NCBI GenBank assembly: GCA_044348345.1
Contig: JBIKSZ010000186.1
Span: forward strand, 1-7,547
Direction: 5' to 3'
Source: Falsiroseomonas sp044348345
Lineage (GTDB): Bacteria; Pseudomonadota; Alphaproteobacteria; Acetobacterales; Acetobacteraceae
DNA length: 7,547 nucleotides
The notes under the pieces were generated by a model. That model did not search any database and had not been told where the DNA came from. It saw only the letters and a program-made list of their open reading frames with translations. Shown here piece by piece: positions 1-6,490 of the stretch. Position 1 is the first letter of the stretch. The number at the start of each line of letters is the position of its first letter. The position numbers were made by a program, and so were the translations under genes.

Positions 1-11
1 ACTCATGGGTT

Positions 12-33
12 CCAAGGGGCCACTGCCCCTTGG
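12..33. terminator. Perfect hairpin downstream of degP (distal of two)
   Basis: A 9-bp perfect inverted repeat (12-20 pairs with 25-33) surrounds a 4-nt loop (CACT). It lies about 40 bp beyond the degP stop and next to a second, stronger hairpin at 45-67. No T-run follows it on the minus strand, so it is not a classic intrinsic terminator. It could act as a transcript-end stabiliser, a bidirectional terminator, or part of a dispersed intergenic repeat. The gene on its other side is outside the window. Confidence 0.45.
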
Positions 34-44
34 CGGGGTGGGTC

Positions 45-67
45 CGGGAGGGGCAGCGCCCCTCCCG
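45..67. terminator. Strong GC hairpin directly after the degP stop codon
   Basis: A 10-bp perfect inverted repeat (45-54 pairs with 58-67) surrounds a 3-nt loop (AGC). It begins only 6 bp past the minus-strand degP stop at 74-76. Its position and stability fit a 3'-end hairpin for the hflK-hflC-DUF2065-degP transcript. The missing U-tract leaves open termination by another mechanism, or mRNA protection. Confidence 0.55.
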
Positions 68-73
68 TCCACC

Positions 74-1645
74 TCAGCCCGGCGCGCCGCGCTGCGGCGC
101 ATTCAGCCGCAGCGGCACCCAGCGCTGGCCCTGCGGACCTTCGATCAGCAGCAGTGCGGTGGCGCGGTTCTGCCGGCGCAGGCGTTCCAGCCGTTCCTGC
201 ACCTCCTGCGGGGTGTTCACCCGTTCCTGCTGCACCTCGACGATCACATCGCCCGGGCGCAGTTCGCGCTCCGCGCCGGGGCCGCCAGGCACCACCTCGG
301 TGATGACCACGCCGCGGCTCTCGGGACGCAGGCTGAAACGCTCCCGCACCTCCGGCGTGATCGGCGCGACGCGCAGGCCAAGCCCCGCCAGTTCCTGCGG
401 CTGCTGCGGCTGCGGGCGCGCCTGCTGCGGGCTCACCGCCGCCTGCTGCTGCTCGGACGGCAGTTCGGCCACGGTGATGTTCACCGTCTGCTCGCGCCCG
501 TCGCGCCAGACCACCACCGGCACCTCGCGCCCAACCTGCGTGTCGGCAACGATGCGCGGCAGGTTGCGCATCTCCCGCACCTCCTGCCCGTTGAAGCGCA
601 GGATGACATCGCCGGCGCGGATGCCGCCGGCCGCCGCCGGGCCGCCCTCCTGGGCACGGGCCACCAGCGCGCCGCGCGCGCTATTGCCCATGCCGAAGCT
701 CTCGGCCAACTCGTCCGTCACCTGCTGGATGTTGACGCCAAGCCAGCCGCGCCGCACCCGCCCGCCATCGCGCAGCTGCGCCACGATGTTCCGCGTCAGG
801 TTGGACGGGATGGAGAAGCCGATGCCGATCGAGCCGCCGGTCGGCGAATAGATGGCGGTGTTCACGCCCACCACCTCGCCGGCCAGGTTGAACAGCGGGC
901 CGCCGGAATTGCCACGGTTGATCGCCGCATCCGTCTGGATGAAGTCGTCATACAGCCCCTGGCGGATGTCGCGCCCGCGCGCCGAGACGATGCCCGCCGT
1001 CACCGAGCCACCCAGGCCGAAGGGATTGCCGATCGCCACCACCCAATCGCCGACGGCGGCCGTGTCGCTATCGCCGAAGGGCACGGAGGGCAGCGGCGCG
1101 GCGGGCGTTACGCGCAGCACAGCGAGATCCGTGCGCGGATCGGCGCCAAGCAGCTCCGCGCGCAGCGTCGTGTTGTCCTGCAGCACGACGTTGATCTCGT
1201 CCGCACCCTCGATCACGTGGTTGTTCGTCACCACGATGCCGGAGGGATCGATGATGAAGCCCGAGCCGAGCGACTGCGCGCGCCGCTGCGGCTGCTGCTG
1301 CTGGCCCGGGCGACCGGGCTGGCCGGGCTGTGCGCCGGGCGGGCGGTTGCGTTCCAGGAATTCGCGGAAGAACTCCTCAAAGGGGCTTCCGGGCGGGGCC
1401 TGCGGCACTTCGGGCGCGTCGCGCCCGGCCCGGGCCTGGCCGGGGCCGCTGGTGGTCTGGATGTTGACCACGGCCGGCAGCAGGCGCTGAACCAGCGGCG
1501 CGAAGGAGGATGGCGCACCGGGCGGCGGGATCTGGGGCGCGATCTGCTGCGCCAGCGCGCCTGGCCCGGGTGCGGGCAAGGCGGTCAGCGGCAGGGCCAG
1601 AACGGCCGCAAGGCCGAAGGCGGTGACGGAACGGGCAAGACGCAC
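74..1645 (-). CDS. degP: Do/DegP-family periplasmic serine endoprotease
   Basis: This is a periplasmic HtrA protease and chaperone that degrades or holds misfolded envelope proteins. From the chosen GTG start it is 523 aa. Residues 1-32 form a signal peptide: a short basic n-region, a hydrophobic core and an ALA cleavage site before QQ. The trypsin-like domain carries the full catalytic triad: His143 in NNHVIEG, Asp173 in RTDLAV and Ser247 in GNSGGP. Spacing of about 30 and 74 residues matches the family. PDZ1 spans roughly 300-393 (RRGWLGV) and PDZ2 roughly 418-515, joined by a Gln/Pro-rich linker. A Pro/Gly/Gln-rich insert precedes the His motif, in the region of the regulatory LA loop. The GTG at 1645 was chosen because AGGGAAGG (1653-1660) sits 7 nt upstream and the signal peptide follows at once. 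An upstream in-frame ATG at 1771 would add 42 residues that look non-coding and would bury the signal peptide. It is the last gene of the hfl operon. DegQ or MucD would be an equally fair family name. Confidence 0.95.
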   Translation of the reverse strand: MRLARSVTAFGLAAVLALPLTALPAPGPGALAQQIAPQIPPPGAPSSFAPLVQRLLPAVVNIQTTSGPGQARAGRDAPEVPQAPPGSPFEEFFREFLERNRPPGAQPGQPGRPGQQQQPQRRAQSLGSGFIIDPSGIVVTNNHVIEGADEINVVLQDNTTLRAELLGADPRTDLAVLRVTPAAPLPSVPFGDSDTAAVGDWVVAIGNPFGLGGSVTAGIVSARGRDIRQGLYDDFIQTDAAINRGNSGGPLFNLAGEVVGVNTAIYSPTGGSIGIGFSIPSNLTRNIVAQLRDGGRVRRGWLGVNIQQVTDELAESFGMGNSARGALVARAQEGGPAAAGGIRAGDVILRFNGQEVREMRNLPRIVADTQVGREVPVVVWRDGREQTVNITVAELPSEQQQAAVSPQQARPQPQQPQELAGLGLRVAPITPEVRERFSLRPESRGVVITEVVPGGPGAERELRPGDVIVEVQQERVNTPQEVQERLERLRRQNRATALLLIEGPQGQRWVPLRLNAPQRGAPG

Positions 1646-1765
1646 GGGCGAACCTTCCCTGGTTTCAGTGCTGTGAAGACAGAGCGTAGCGGCCCGCCAC
1701 GACGGGCGCCACGCGCAGATGTCCCGAAGATTGGCACGCCGCACCGCGGCGGAAAGGCCGCGCCG

Positions 1766-1782
1766 CGTCACGGCGTGTGACG
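1766..1782. promoter_or_regulatory. Inverted repeat upstream of degP, possible operator
   Basis: CGTCAC-N5-GTGACG is a perfect 6-bp inverted repeat with a 5-nt spacer, centred at 1774 in the 184-bp gap between DUF2065 and degP. The gap is long for a tight operon, so degP may have its own regulated promoter here. I could not identify convincing -35 and -10 boxes, and the repeat matches no operator I can name with confidence. Confidence 0.25.
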
Positions 1783-1829
1783 AATCATTCCGAACGGCAA
1801 GCGACTGGCCTTGGCTCGGCTGGCCCTGC

Positions 1830-2021
1830 TCAGAAAGTCAGCAGCCAGGCCAGGGCGATCCCGATGGCGGCGGCTGCCAGGCCGCCGGCACGCAGTCGCG
1901 CCTCCGGCATGTCGGCCAGCGCCGCGATGGCGCGGCGCATGGCGCCGGGTGCCAGGGCATAGAGCAGCCCCTCCACGGCCAGCACCACGGCGATGCCGGC
2001 CAGCACCTGCCAGAGGCTCAT
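1830..2021 (-). CDS. DUF2065 family (YjeT-like) two-helix membrane protein
   Basis: This is a 63-aa inner-membrane protein of unknown function. Two hydrophobic helices (about residues 5-24 and 44-62) flank a short basic loop. The segment EGLLYALAPGAMRR at 17-30 is the recognisable family signature. DUF2065 members are typically found immediately after hflC in Proteobacteria, as here, where the ATG lies 30 bp past the hflC stop. The Shine-Dalgarno signal is weak (a GGGG run just ahead of the ATG), so translation may depend on the upstream gene. Position suggests an accessory role with HflKC or FtsH, but nothing in the sequence shows a mechanism. Family assignment is firm and function is unknown. 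Confidence 0.88.
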   Translation of the reverse strand: MSLWQVLAGIAVVLAVEGLLYALAPGAMRRAIAALADMPEARLRAGGLAAAAIGIALAWLLTF

Positions 2022-2051
2022 CGCCCCAGGGCCTGTGCTGGCCGGCGCCCG

Positions 2052-2948
2052 TCAGTTCGCCCGCGCGCCACCCGCCGGCGCCGGCATGCTCTCCCGGAAG
2101 AAGCGGAAGAACTCGCTGTCCGGCGACAGCAGCAGGCGGGTTTCGCCGCCGCCCTCGCCGAAGGCCTCGCGATAGGCCTGCATGGTCCGCCAGAACTGGA
2201 AGAACTGCGGATCGCGCTGGAAGGCCTCGGCGAAGATGCGGATCGCGTCGTTTTCGCCCTGGCCGCGCAGGATATCGGACTGCGCCTGGGCCTCGGCGAT
2301 CAGCACGGTGCGCTCGCGGTCGGCGCGGGCGCGGACCTGGGCGGCCACCTCCGCACCTTCCGCGCGGGCTTCCCGCGCCACGCGCTCACGCTCGGACTGC
2401 ATCCGGTTCAGGATGGCCTGCGTGTTCTCGTCCGGCAGGTCGGCGCGGCGGATGCGCACATCCGTCACCTCAATGCCGAAGCGGCGGGCTTCCTCATTCA
2501 CCTGGGACCGGATGGTCCCCATGATGCGCGTGCGGTCGGTGGACAGCACGCTCAGCAGCGGCTCATTGCCGAGCACGCGGCGCAGAGACGACTGCACGAT
2601 GGAGTTCAGCCGCGCGCGGATGCCGGCCTCCGTCGCGCCGACGGTCTGGAAGTAGAGCAGCGGGTCGGTGATGCGGTAGCGCGTGAAGCTGTCCACGATC
2701 AGCCGGCGCTGGTCGCCGAGGATGACTTCCTCGCCCGGCGCCTCGAAATCGAGCAGGCGGCGGTCGAAGGCGATCACCGTCTGGATGAAGGGGATCTTCG
2801 CCTGCAGCCCCGGTTCCGTGACCACGCGGATCGGCTGACCGAACTGGGTGATCAGCACCTGCTGGGTCTGGTGCACGGTGAACAGCGTGGAGGAGGCGAC
2901 GAGGACGCCGACCGCCGCCACCACGGCAAGAATAAGGGCGCGGTTCAT
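2052..2948 (-). CDS. hflC: HflC, SPFH-domain partner of HflK and FtsH modulator
   Basis: HflC pairs with HflK in a large inner-membrane SPFH assembly that surrounds FtsH and limits its access to membrane substrates. The protein is 298 aa, the normal length. It has one N-terminal transmembrane anchor (about 4-24), an SPFH/prohibitin domain facing the periplasm (about 25-185), and a charged Arg/Glu/Ala-rich coiled coil (about 180-240). The C-terminal LSPDSEFFRFF stretch (274-284) is characteristic of HflC. The ATG overlaps the hflK stop as ATGA. AGGGGA (2956-2961) lies 7 nt upstream as ribosome binding site, so both coupling and independent initiation are possible. Despite the historic name it is not a protease, and I see no catalytic motif in it. 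The paralogue HflK is the only serious alternative, and the short N-terminus and C-terminal motif exclude it. Confidence 0.97.
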   Translation of the reverse strand: MNRALILAVVAAVGVLVASSTLFTVHQTQQVLITQFGQPIRVVTEPGLQAKIPFIQTVIAFDRRLLDFEAPGEEVILGDQRRLIVDSFTRYRITDPLLYFQTVGATEAGIRARLNSIVQSSLRRVLGNEPLLSVLSTDRTRIMGTIRSQVNEEARRFGIEVTDVRIRRADLPDENTQAILNRMQSERERVAREARAEGAEVAAQVRARADRERTVLIAEAQAQSDILRGQGENDAIRIFAEAFQRDPQFFQFWRTMQAYREAFGEGGGETRLLLSPDSEFFRFFRESMPAPAGGARAN

Positions 2949-4177
2949 CGCACGATCCCCTGGTTCATCTGCGGACGTGCCGGGGGCTGCTGGCCACCCT
3001 GGAAGCTCTGCGGCTGGGGCGGCGCCTGACGCAGCACCTGCGGCGCGGCGGCCGCGGCGGGTGCGCGCGTATCACCAAGGTTGAGCAGCGGCACGATGTT
3101 CTGCAGCGCGCTGTCCACCACCACCTTCGGGTTGCGGCGGAGGATCTCCTCCATGGTCTCGATGTACATCCGCCGCAGCGTCACGTCCTGCGCGACCTGA
3201 TAGGCGCTGAGCACGCTGAGGAAGCGCCCCGCCTCGCCTCGGGCGCGGGCCACCTGGCTTTCCCGGAAACCCTCGGCTTCCTGGACCATGCGCTCCGCCT
3301 CGCCGCGTGCGCGGGGGATGATGTCGTTGCGGTAGCTCTCGGCCTCGTTGCGGGCGCGCTCGCGGTCGGCATTGGCGCGCTGCACGTCGCGGAAAGCGTC
3401 CACCACCTGGGTCGGCGGGTCCACCTTCTGCAGCTGCACCTGCGTGATCTCAACGCCGGCGCGGTACTGGTCCATGATGGCCTGGGTGCCGCGGCGGACT
3501 TCCTGCTCGATCTGCGCGCGCGCTTCGGTCAGCGCCGGCTGGATCGGCGTCCGGCCGATCACCTCGCGCATCACGCTCTCGGCCGCGGATTTCACCGTGA
3601 CTTCGGGGTTGCGCGTGTTGAACAGGAACTCGCCGGCGTCGCGGATGCGCCAGAACACGGCGAAGTCGATGTCGATGATGTTCTCATCGCCCGTCAGCAT
3701 CAGCGATTCCTCCAGCACATCGCGAGAGGCGATGGGCCGGATGGAGGGCCCCGCATCGGCGGCGGCGCGGAAGCCGACATCCACGCGGTTGATGCGCGTC
3801 ACGCGCGGCGTGGTCACGGTCTCGACCGGCCAGGGGATGTGATAGTTCAGGCCGGGCGGCGCGGTGCGGTCGAAGGCGCCGAAGCGCATCACCACGCCCT
3901 GCTCATCCGGGTTGACGCGGTAGAAGCCCGACGCGGCCCACAGCACCACCAGCACGCCCGCGACCAGCGCCAGCCCCTTGCCGCCGGAGCCGCGCGGCAG
4001 GAAGCGCCGCACCGCATCCTGCGCCTGGCGGATCACATCATCGAGGTCAGGCCCGCCACCAGGGCCGCGGCCGCCGCCGCCGCCACCACCGCCGGAGGGC
4101 GGCTGCGGCGATCCCCAGGGCCCGCCCGGCCGGGGATTGCCCCAGGGGCTCGGTCCGCCGCTGCTGTTCCACGCCAT
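2945..4177 (-). CDS. hflK: HflK, SPFH-domain FtsH modulator with Gly-rich N-terminus
   Basis: HflK is the larger partner of the HflKC complex that regulates the FtsH protease in the inner membrane. From the ATG at 4177 it is 410 aa. A cytoplasmic Gly/Pro-rich N-terminus (about 1-45) includes eight consecutive glycines at 29-36. A DLDD segment and an amphipathic stretch (44-62) follow, then one transmembrane helix (about 68-86), an SPFH domain (about 88-265) and a charged coiled coil (about 265-325). The tail (370-410) is Ala/Pro/Gln-rich. The start was chosen because GAGGA (4183-4187) sits 5 nt upstream and MAWN followed by a Gly-rich stretch is the usual alphaproteobacterial HflK beginning. 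The in-frame extension to 4321 crosses a hairpin and looks non-coding, though an ATG at 4222 is possible. It is the first gene of the operon and overlaps hflC by 4 bp. Confidence 0.96.
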   Translation of the reverse strand: MAWNSSGGPSPWGNPRPGGPWGSPQPPSGGGGGGGGRGPGGGPDLDDVIRQAQDAVRRFLPRGSGGKGLALVAGVLVVLWAASGFYRVNPDEQGVVMRFGAFDRTAPPGLNYHIPWPVETVTTPRVTRINRVDVGFRAAADAGPSIRPIASRDVLEESLMLTGDENIIDIDFAVFWRIRDAGEFLFNTRNPEVTVKSAAESVMREVIGRTPIQPALTEARAQIEQEVRRGTQAIMDQYRAGVEITQVQLQKVDPPTQVVDAFRDVQRANADRERARNEAESYRNDIIPRARGEAERMVQEAEGFRESQVARARGEAGRFLSVLSAYQVAQDVTLRRMYIETMEEILRRNPKVVVDSALQNIVPLLNLGDTRAPAAAAAPQVLRQAPPQPQSFQGGQQPPARPQMNQGIVR

Positions 4178-4238
4178 CGAGTTCCTCGGCTCCTTCTTCC
4201 CGGCCTTGCCGTGCAGTCCCATGCCGCGCTCGCCACCG

Positions 4239-4269
4239 CCCTCCCCCGATCTTCCGCCGGGGGGGAGGG
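4239..4269. repeat. Intergenic C/G-run hairpin in the hflK leader
   Basis: CCCTCCCCC (4239-4247) pairs perfectly with GGGGGAGGG (4261-4269) across a 13-nt loop, giving a 9-bp stem. It lies about 60 bp upstream of the hflK start and would be in the 5' leader of any transcript from the candidate promoter at 4430-4458. Similar CCTCCCCC/GGGGGAGG hairpins are common between genes in GC-rich alphaproteobacteria, so it may be a copy of a dispersed intergenic element instead of a specific regulator. Confidence 0.4.
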
Positions 4270-4352
4270 GTGCAGCCGTCGCGTCGCCGGTCCATATGGG
4301 GTGCGCCGGGCCGGGAGACACCGGCGCGCCGCACCTTGCTGAACCGCGGACC

Positions 4353-4368
4353 GGGCCCCAACGGGCCC
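4353..4368. repeat. Short GGGCCC hairpin in the hflK-mrp intergenic region
   Basis: GGGCCC (4353-4358) and GGGCCC (4363-4368) flank a CAAC loop and can form a 6-bp stem. A separate 10-bp palindrome, GGGGGCCCCC, lies at 4398-4407. Both sit in the 283-bp region between the divergent hflK and mrp genes (4178-4460), which holds no credible coding sequence. They may only reflect high GC content. Confidence 0.25.
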
Positions 4369-4429
4369 ATGGTTCCGGCGCGGGCGCCAGCGCGCAAGGG
4401 GGCCCCCTGCGTCCGACACGTCAGCGACG

Positions 4430-4458
4430 ATATCGAACCGTTCGGGGGGTTTTTCAAG
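4430..4458 (-). promoter_or_regulatory. Candidate RpoH (sigma-32)-type promoter for the hflK operon
   Basis: On the minus strand CTTGAA (4453-4458) is followed after exactly 17 bp by CGATAT (4430-4435). The alphaproteobacterial sigma-32 consensus as I know it is close to CTTG(A/C)-N17-18-CTATAT, so the -10 element differs at one position. The element points toward hflK, would give a leader of about 245 nt, and has its -35 box just 2 bp before the mrp start codon. Heat-shock control would suit an operon of HflKC and DegP. This is read by eye from a consensus and has no experimental support. Confidence 0.4.
4434..4444. promoter_or_regulatory. Interrupted palindrome inside the candidate hflK promoter
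   Basis: CGAAC-C-GTTCG is a perfect 5-bp inverted repeat around one central base. It lies in the spacer of the candidate promoter and overlaps the last two bases of its -10 element. It is also about 17-27 bp upstream of the mrp ATG. A bound regulator could affect both divergent genes. No known operator is assigned. Confidence 0.22.
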
Positions 4459-4460
4459 CG

Positions 4461-5594
4461 ATGGGCGAAACGCTGGAGCAGGCGGTCCGGACTGCCTTGC
4501 GGGCCGTGCGCGATCCGGTGAGCGGCCGCGACGTCGTCGAGGCCGGCATGGTCGAGGGCCTGACCGTCAAGGGCGGCATGGTCCAGTTCGCGATCCAGGT
4601 CCCCCGCGAGCGTGCCCGCGATTCGGAACCGCTGCGCGCCGCTGCGGAAAAAGCCGCCGCCGCCGTGCCGGGTGTGATGTCGGCGACCGTGGTGCTGACC
4701 GCACATCGCGCCGACGCGCCAGCCAAGCCCGCCGCGCCCGGCGCAGCGCCCGGCGCCCCCCCGGGCGCGAAAGCCGCACCCGGCCAAGGCCCGATGCTGC
4801 TGCCGGATGTCGGCGCCATCGTCGCGGTGGCCTCCGGCAAGGGCGGCGTCGGGAAATCCACCACCGCCGTCAACCTCGCCGTCGCGCTCGCCTCCCAGGG
4901 GCTGCGCGTCGGGCTGCTGGACGCCGATATCTACGGCCCCTCCCTGCCCCAGATGCTCGGCACCCGCGAACGCCCGCGCGCCGAAGCCCAGCGCATCATC
5001 CCCCTCCAGCGTTGGGGGCTGAAGGCCATGTCCATCGGCTTCCTGGTCGAGGAAGAAACCCCGATGATCTGGCGCGGCCCGATGGTCATGGGCGCGCTCG
5101 AGCAGCTGATGGGCCAGGTCGAGTGGGGCGCGCTCGACATCATGATCGTGGACATGCCGCCGGGCACTGGCGATGCGCAGCTGACCATGAGCCAGCGCGT
5201 GCCGCTGGCCGGTGCGGTGATCGTCTCGACGCCCCAGGATGTGGCGCTGATCGATGCGCGGCGCGGCGTGAAGATGTTCGAGAAGGTGGGCGTGCCCGTG
5301 CTCGGCCTGATCGAGAATATGAGCTTCTACTGCTGCCCGAATTGCGGCCACCGCGCCGACATTTTCGGCCATGGCGGCGCGCAGCGCGAGGCGGCGCGCA
5401 TCGGCGTGGAATTCCTCGGCGAGCTGCCGCTGAAGATGGCGATTCGCGAGCTGGCCGATGCCGGCACCCCGATCGTCGCTGCGAAGCCGGAGACCGAGGA
5501 AGCGCAGGCCTATCAGACGATCGCGACGCGGCTGCGCGCCAAGCTCGCCGAGCGCGCCGCCGCACCGGCAGGCCCGCGCATCGTGGTGGAATAG
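4461..5594 (+). CDS. mrp: Mrp/ApbC/NBP35-family Fe-S cluster carrier ATPase
   Basis: This cytosolic P-loop ATPase binds and transfers iron-sulfur clusters to apoproteins. The protein is 377 aa. An N-terminal MIP18/DUF59 domain (about 5-82, with DPVSGRDVVEAGMVEGL) is followed by an Ala/Pro/Gly-rich linker (about 84-112). The ATPase domain has a deviant Walker A GKGGVGKST (126-134), LDADIYGPS (153-161), a Walker B-like region with DMPPGTGD (231-238) and STPQDVALIDA (256-266). The cluster-binding CxxC is Cys292 and Cys295 in CCPNCGH, so all expected key residues are present. The ATG at 4461 begins just before the first DUF59 helix. Only a G-run 11 nt upstream serves as a weak ribosome binding site, and upstream in-frame sequence is non-coding. 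It is transcribed away from hflK and converges with the CPBP gene. ParA/MinD relatives lack the DUF59 domain and the CxxC. Confidence 0.96.
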   Translation: MGETLEQAVRTALRAVRDPVSGRDVVEAGMVEGLTVKGGMVQFAIQVPRERARDSEPLRAAAEKAAAAVPGVMSATVVLTAHRADAPAKPAAPGAAPGAPPGAKAAPGQGPMLLPDVGAIVAVASGKGGVGKSTTAVNLAVALASQGLRVGLLDADIYGPSLPQMLGTRERPRAEAQRIIPLQRWGLKAMSIGFLVEEETPMIWRGPMVMGALEQLMGQVEWGALDIMIVDMPPGTGDAQLTMSQRVPLAGAVIVSTPQDVALIDARRGVKMFEKVGVPVLGLIENMSFYCCPNCGHRADIFGHGGAQREAARIGVEFLGELPLKMAIRELADAGTPIVAAKPETEEAQAYQTIATRLRAKLAERAAAPAGPRIVVE

Positions 5595-5608
5595 GTCGCC
5601 CTGGAATA

Positions 5609-5637
5609 GGCGGCGCCCGGTCAGCCCGGGCGACGCC
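5609..5637. terminator. Hairpin between convergent mrp and the CPBP gene
   Basis: A 7-bp stem (5614-5620 with 5626-5632) has a 5-nt loop. It extends past one mismatch (5613/5633) by four more pairs (5609-5612 with 5634-5637). It starts 15 bp after the mrp stop, and the loop contains the CPBP stop codon (5621-5623). Placed between convergent genes, it could end transcription from both sides. No T-run is present on either strand, so intrinsic termination is not assured. Confidence 0.5.
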
Positions 5638-6490
5638 AGGCGGGCGGCACGACGTGGCCGCGCCGGATGGCGATGGACAGCAGGATCAGGCCGGTGGCGG
5701 TGCAGAGCAGGAACGCCACCAGCGACGCTTCCAGCCCGAAGCTGCCGCCCGTCAGCGCCGCCGGCCCGTCGATGCTCGCCCGGATCAGCCCCGGCGCGCT
5801 GTCGCTGCCCGACACGATGCCGGAGAAGATGGCGGATTGCGTGTAGTTCCAGGCGATGTGGAAGCCGATGCCGAGCCAGAGGCGGCGGGTCACCATATAG
5901 GCCGCGGCCAGGAGCAGCCCGGCCTCGATGCTGATGAAGACCGCGCCCATCACCGTGCCCGCCGGGTTGAGCAGGTGCACGAAGCCGAAGACGAAGGACG
6001 ACACCACCAGCGCGATCCAGCTGCCGAAGACCTCCTCCAGGGTGCGGAACAGCACGCCGCGGAACAGCAGCTCCTCGAAGATGCCGGCGCTCAGCGCCAT
6101 CGCCACCGCCGGCAGCAGGAAGATCCAGGGGTTCAGCCCCTCGATCCGGTAGATGCCAAGCACCATGAGGATCAGCACGCAGCCGGCATAGAGCCCCGCC
6201 CCGACCACGAGGCCGAGCCCCAGCTCCTGTCCCATCCCCGGCAGGGACAGCTCCTCCACGCGGCGCCGTTCGACCAAGCGGCCGAAGCCGACATAGACGG
6301 CCACCCCGGCCGCCCCCATTCCCACAACCGCCGCGGCCGCCGCGAGCGGCCTGCCCACCAGGCTCGCCATGACGTCATTGCTCATGACCAGCATGACGAA
6401 GACGGCGCCGCCGAGCACGACCAGGCGGATCAGCGCCATCGCCAGCATCCGCAGCCCGAAGACCGGCCTGCGATCCGTCATTGCCGCCAT
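5621..6490 (-). CDS. CPBP-family intramembrane glutamic endopeptidase (Rce1/Abi-type)
   Basis: This is a polytopic membrane protein with the three motifs of the CPBP (PF02517) family. From the ATG at 6490 (289 aa) they are Glu139-Glu140 with Arg144 in EELLFRG, Phe168 to His172 in FGFVH, and His211 to Asn215 in HIAWN. In family members studied, such as Rce1, these residues lie in transmembrane helices at the active site. Roughly seven to eight hydrophobic segments are visible. Bacterial members have varied or unknown roles (prenyl-protein processing, bacteriocin self-protection, membrane protein cleavage), and nothing nearby identifies a substrate. The start is uncertain: GTG-ATG-ATG lies at 6514-6506 without a ribosome binding site, whereas the ATG at 6490 has six Gs (6498-6503) 7 nt upstream. 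It lies downstream of the ribokinase gene on the same strand, with no clear terminator between them. Confidence 0.9.
   Translation of the reverse strand: MAAMTDRRPVFGLRMLAMALIRLVVLGGAVFVMLVMSNDVMASLVGRPLAAAAAVVGMGAAGVAVYVGFGRLVERRRVEELSLPGMGQELGLGLVVGAGLYAGCVLILMVLGIYRIEGLNPWIFLLPAVAMALSAGIFEELLFRGVLFRTLEEVFGSWIALVVSSFVFGFVHLLNPAGTVMGAVFISIEAGLLLAAAYMVTRRLWLGIGFHIAWNYTQSAIFSGIVSGSDSAPGLIRASIDGPAALTGGSFGLEASLVAFLLCTATGLILLSIAIRRGHVVPPAWRRPG

Noticed and set aside
5..1780. 591-residue open frame on the plus strand opposite degP
   Set aside because: It is antisense to a gene with full HtrA motifs. It is rich in Arg, His and Ala with no recognisable domain, as expected from high-GC shadow frames.
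1646..1829. Standard sigma-70 promoter for degP around TACGCT on the minus strand (near 1685-1692)
   Set aside because: No acceptable -35 hexamer lies at 16-18 bp spacing, so the match is too weak to list as a promoter.
1719..3029. 436-residue plus-strand frame opposite DUF2065 and hflC
   Set aside because: It covers the antisense of clear SPFH and DUF2065 genes, shows no family signature, and has low-complexity composition.
4178..4321. N-terminal extension of HflK from 4321
   Set aside because: The 48 extra residues are not typical of HflK and cross the 4239-4269 hairpin. The ATG at 4177 has a proper ribosome binding site.
4047..5372. 441-residue minus-strand frame opposite mrp
   Set aside because: It is a Gly/His/Ala-rich shadow of mrp and runs across the intergenic hairpins.
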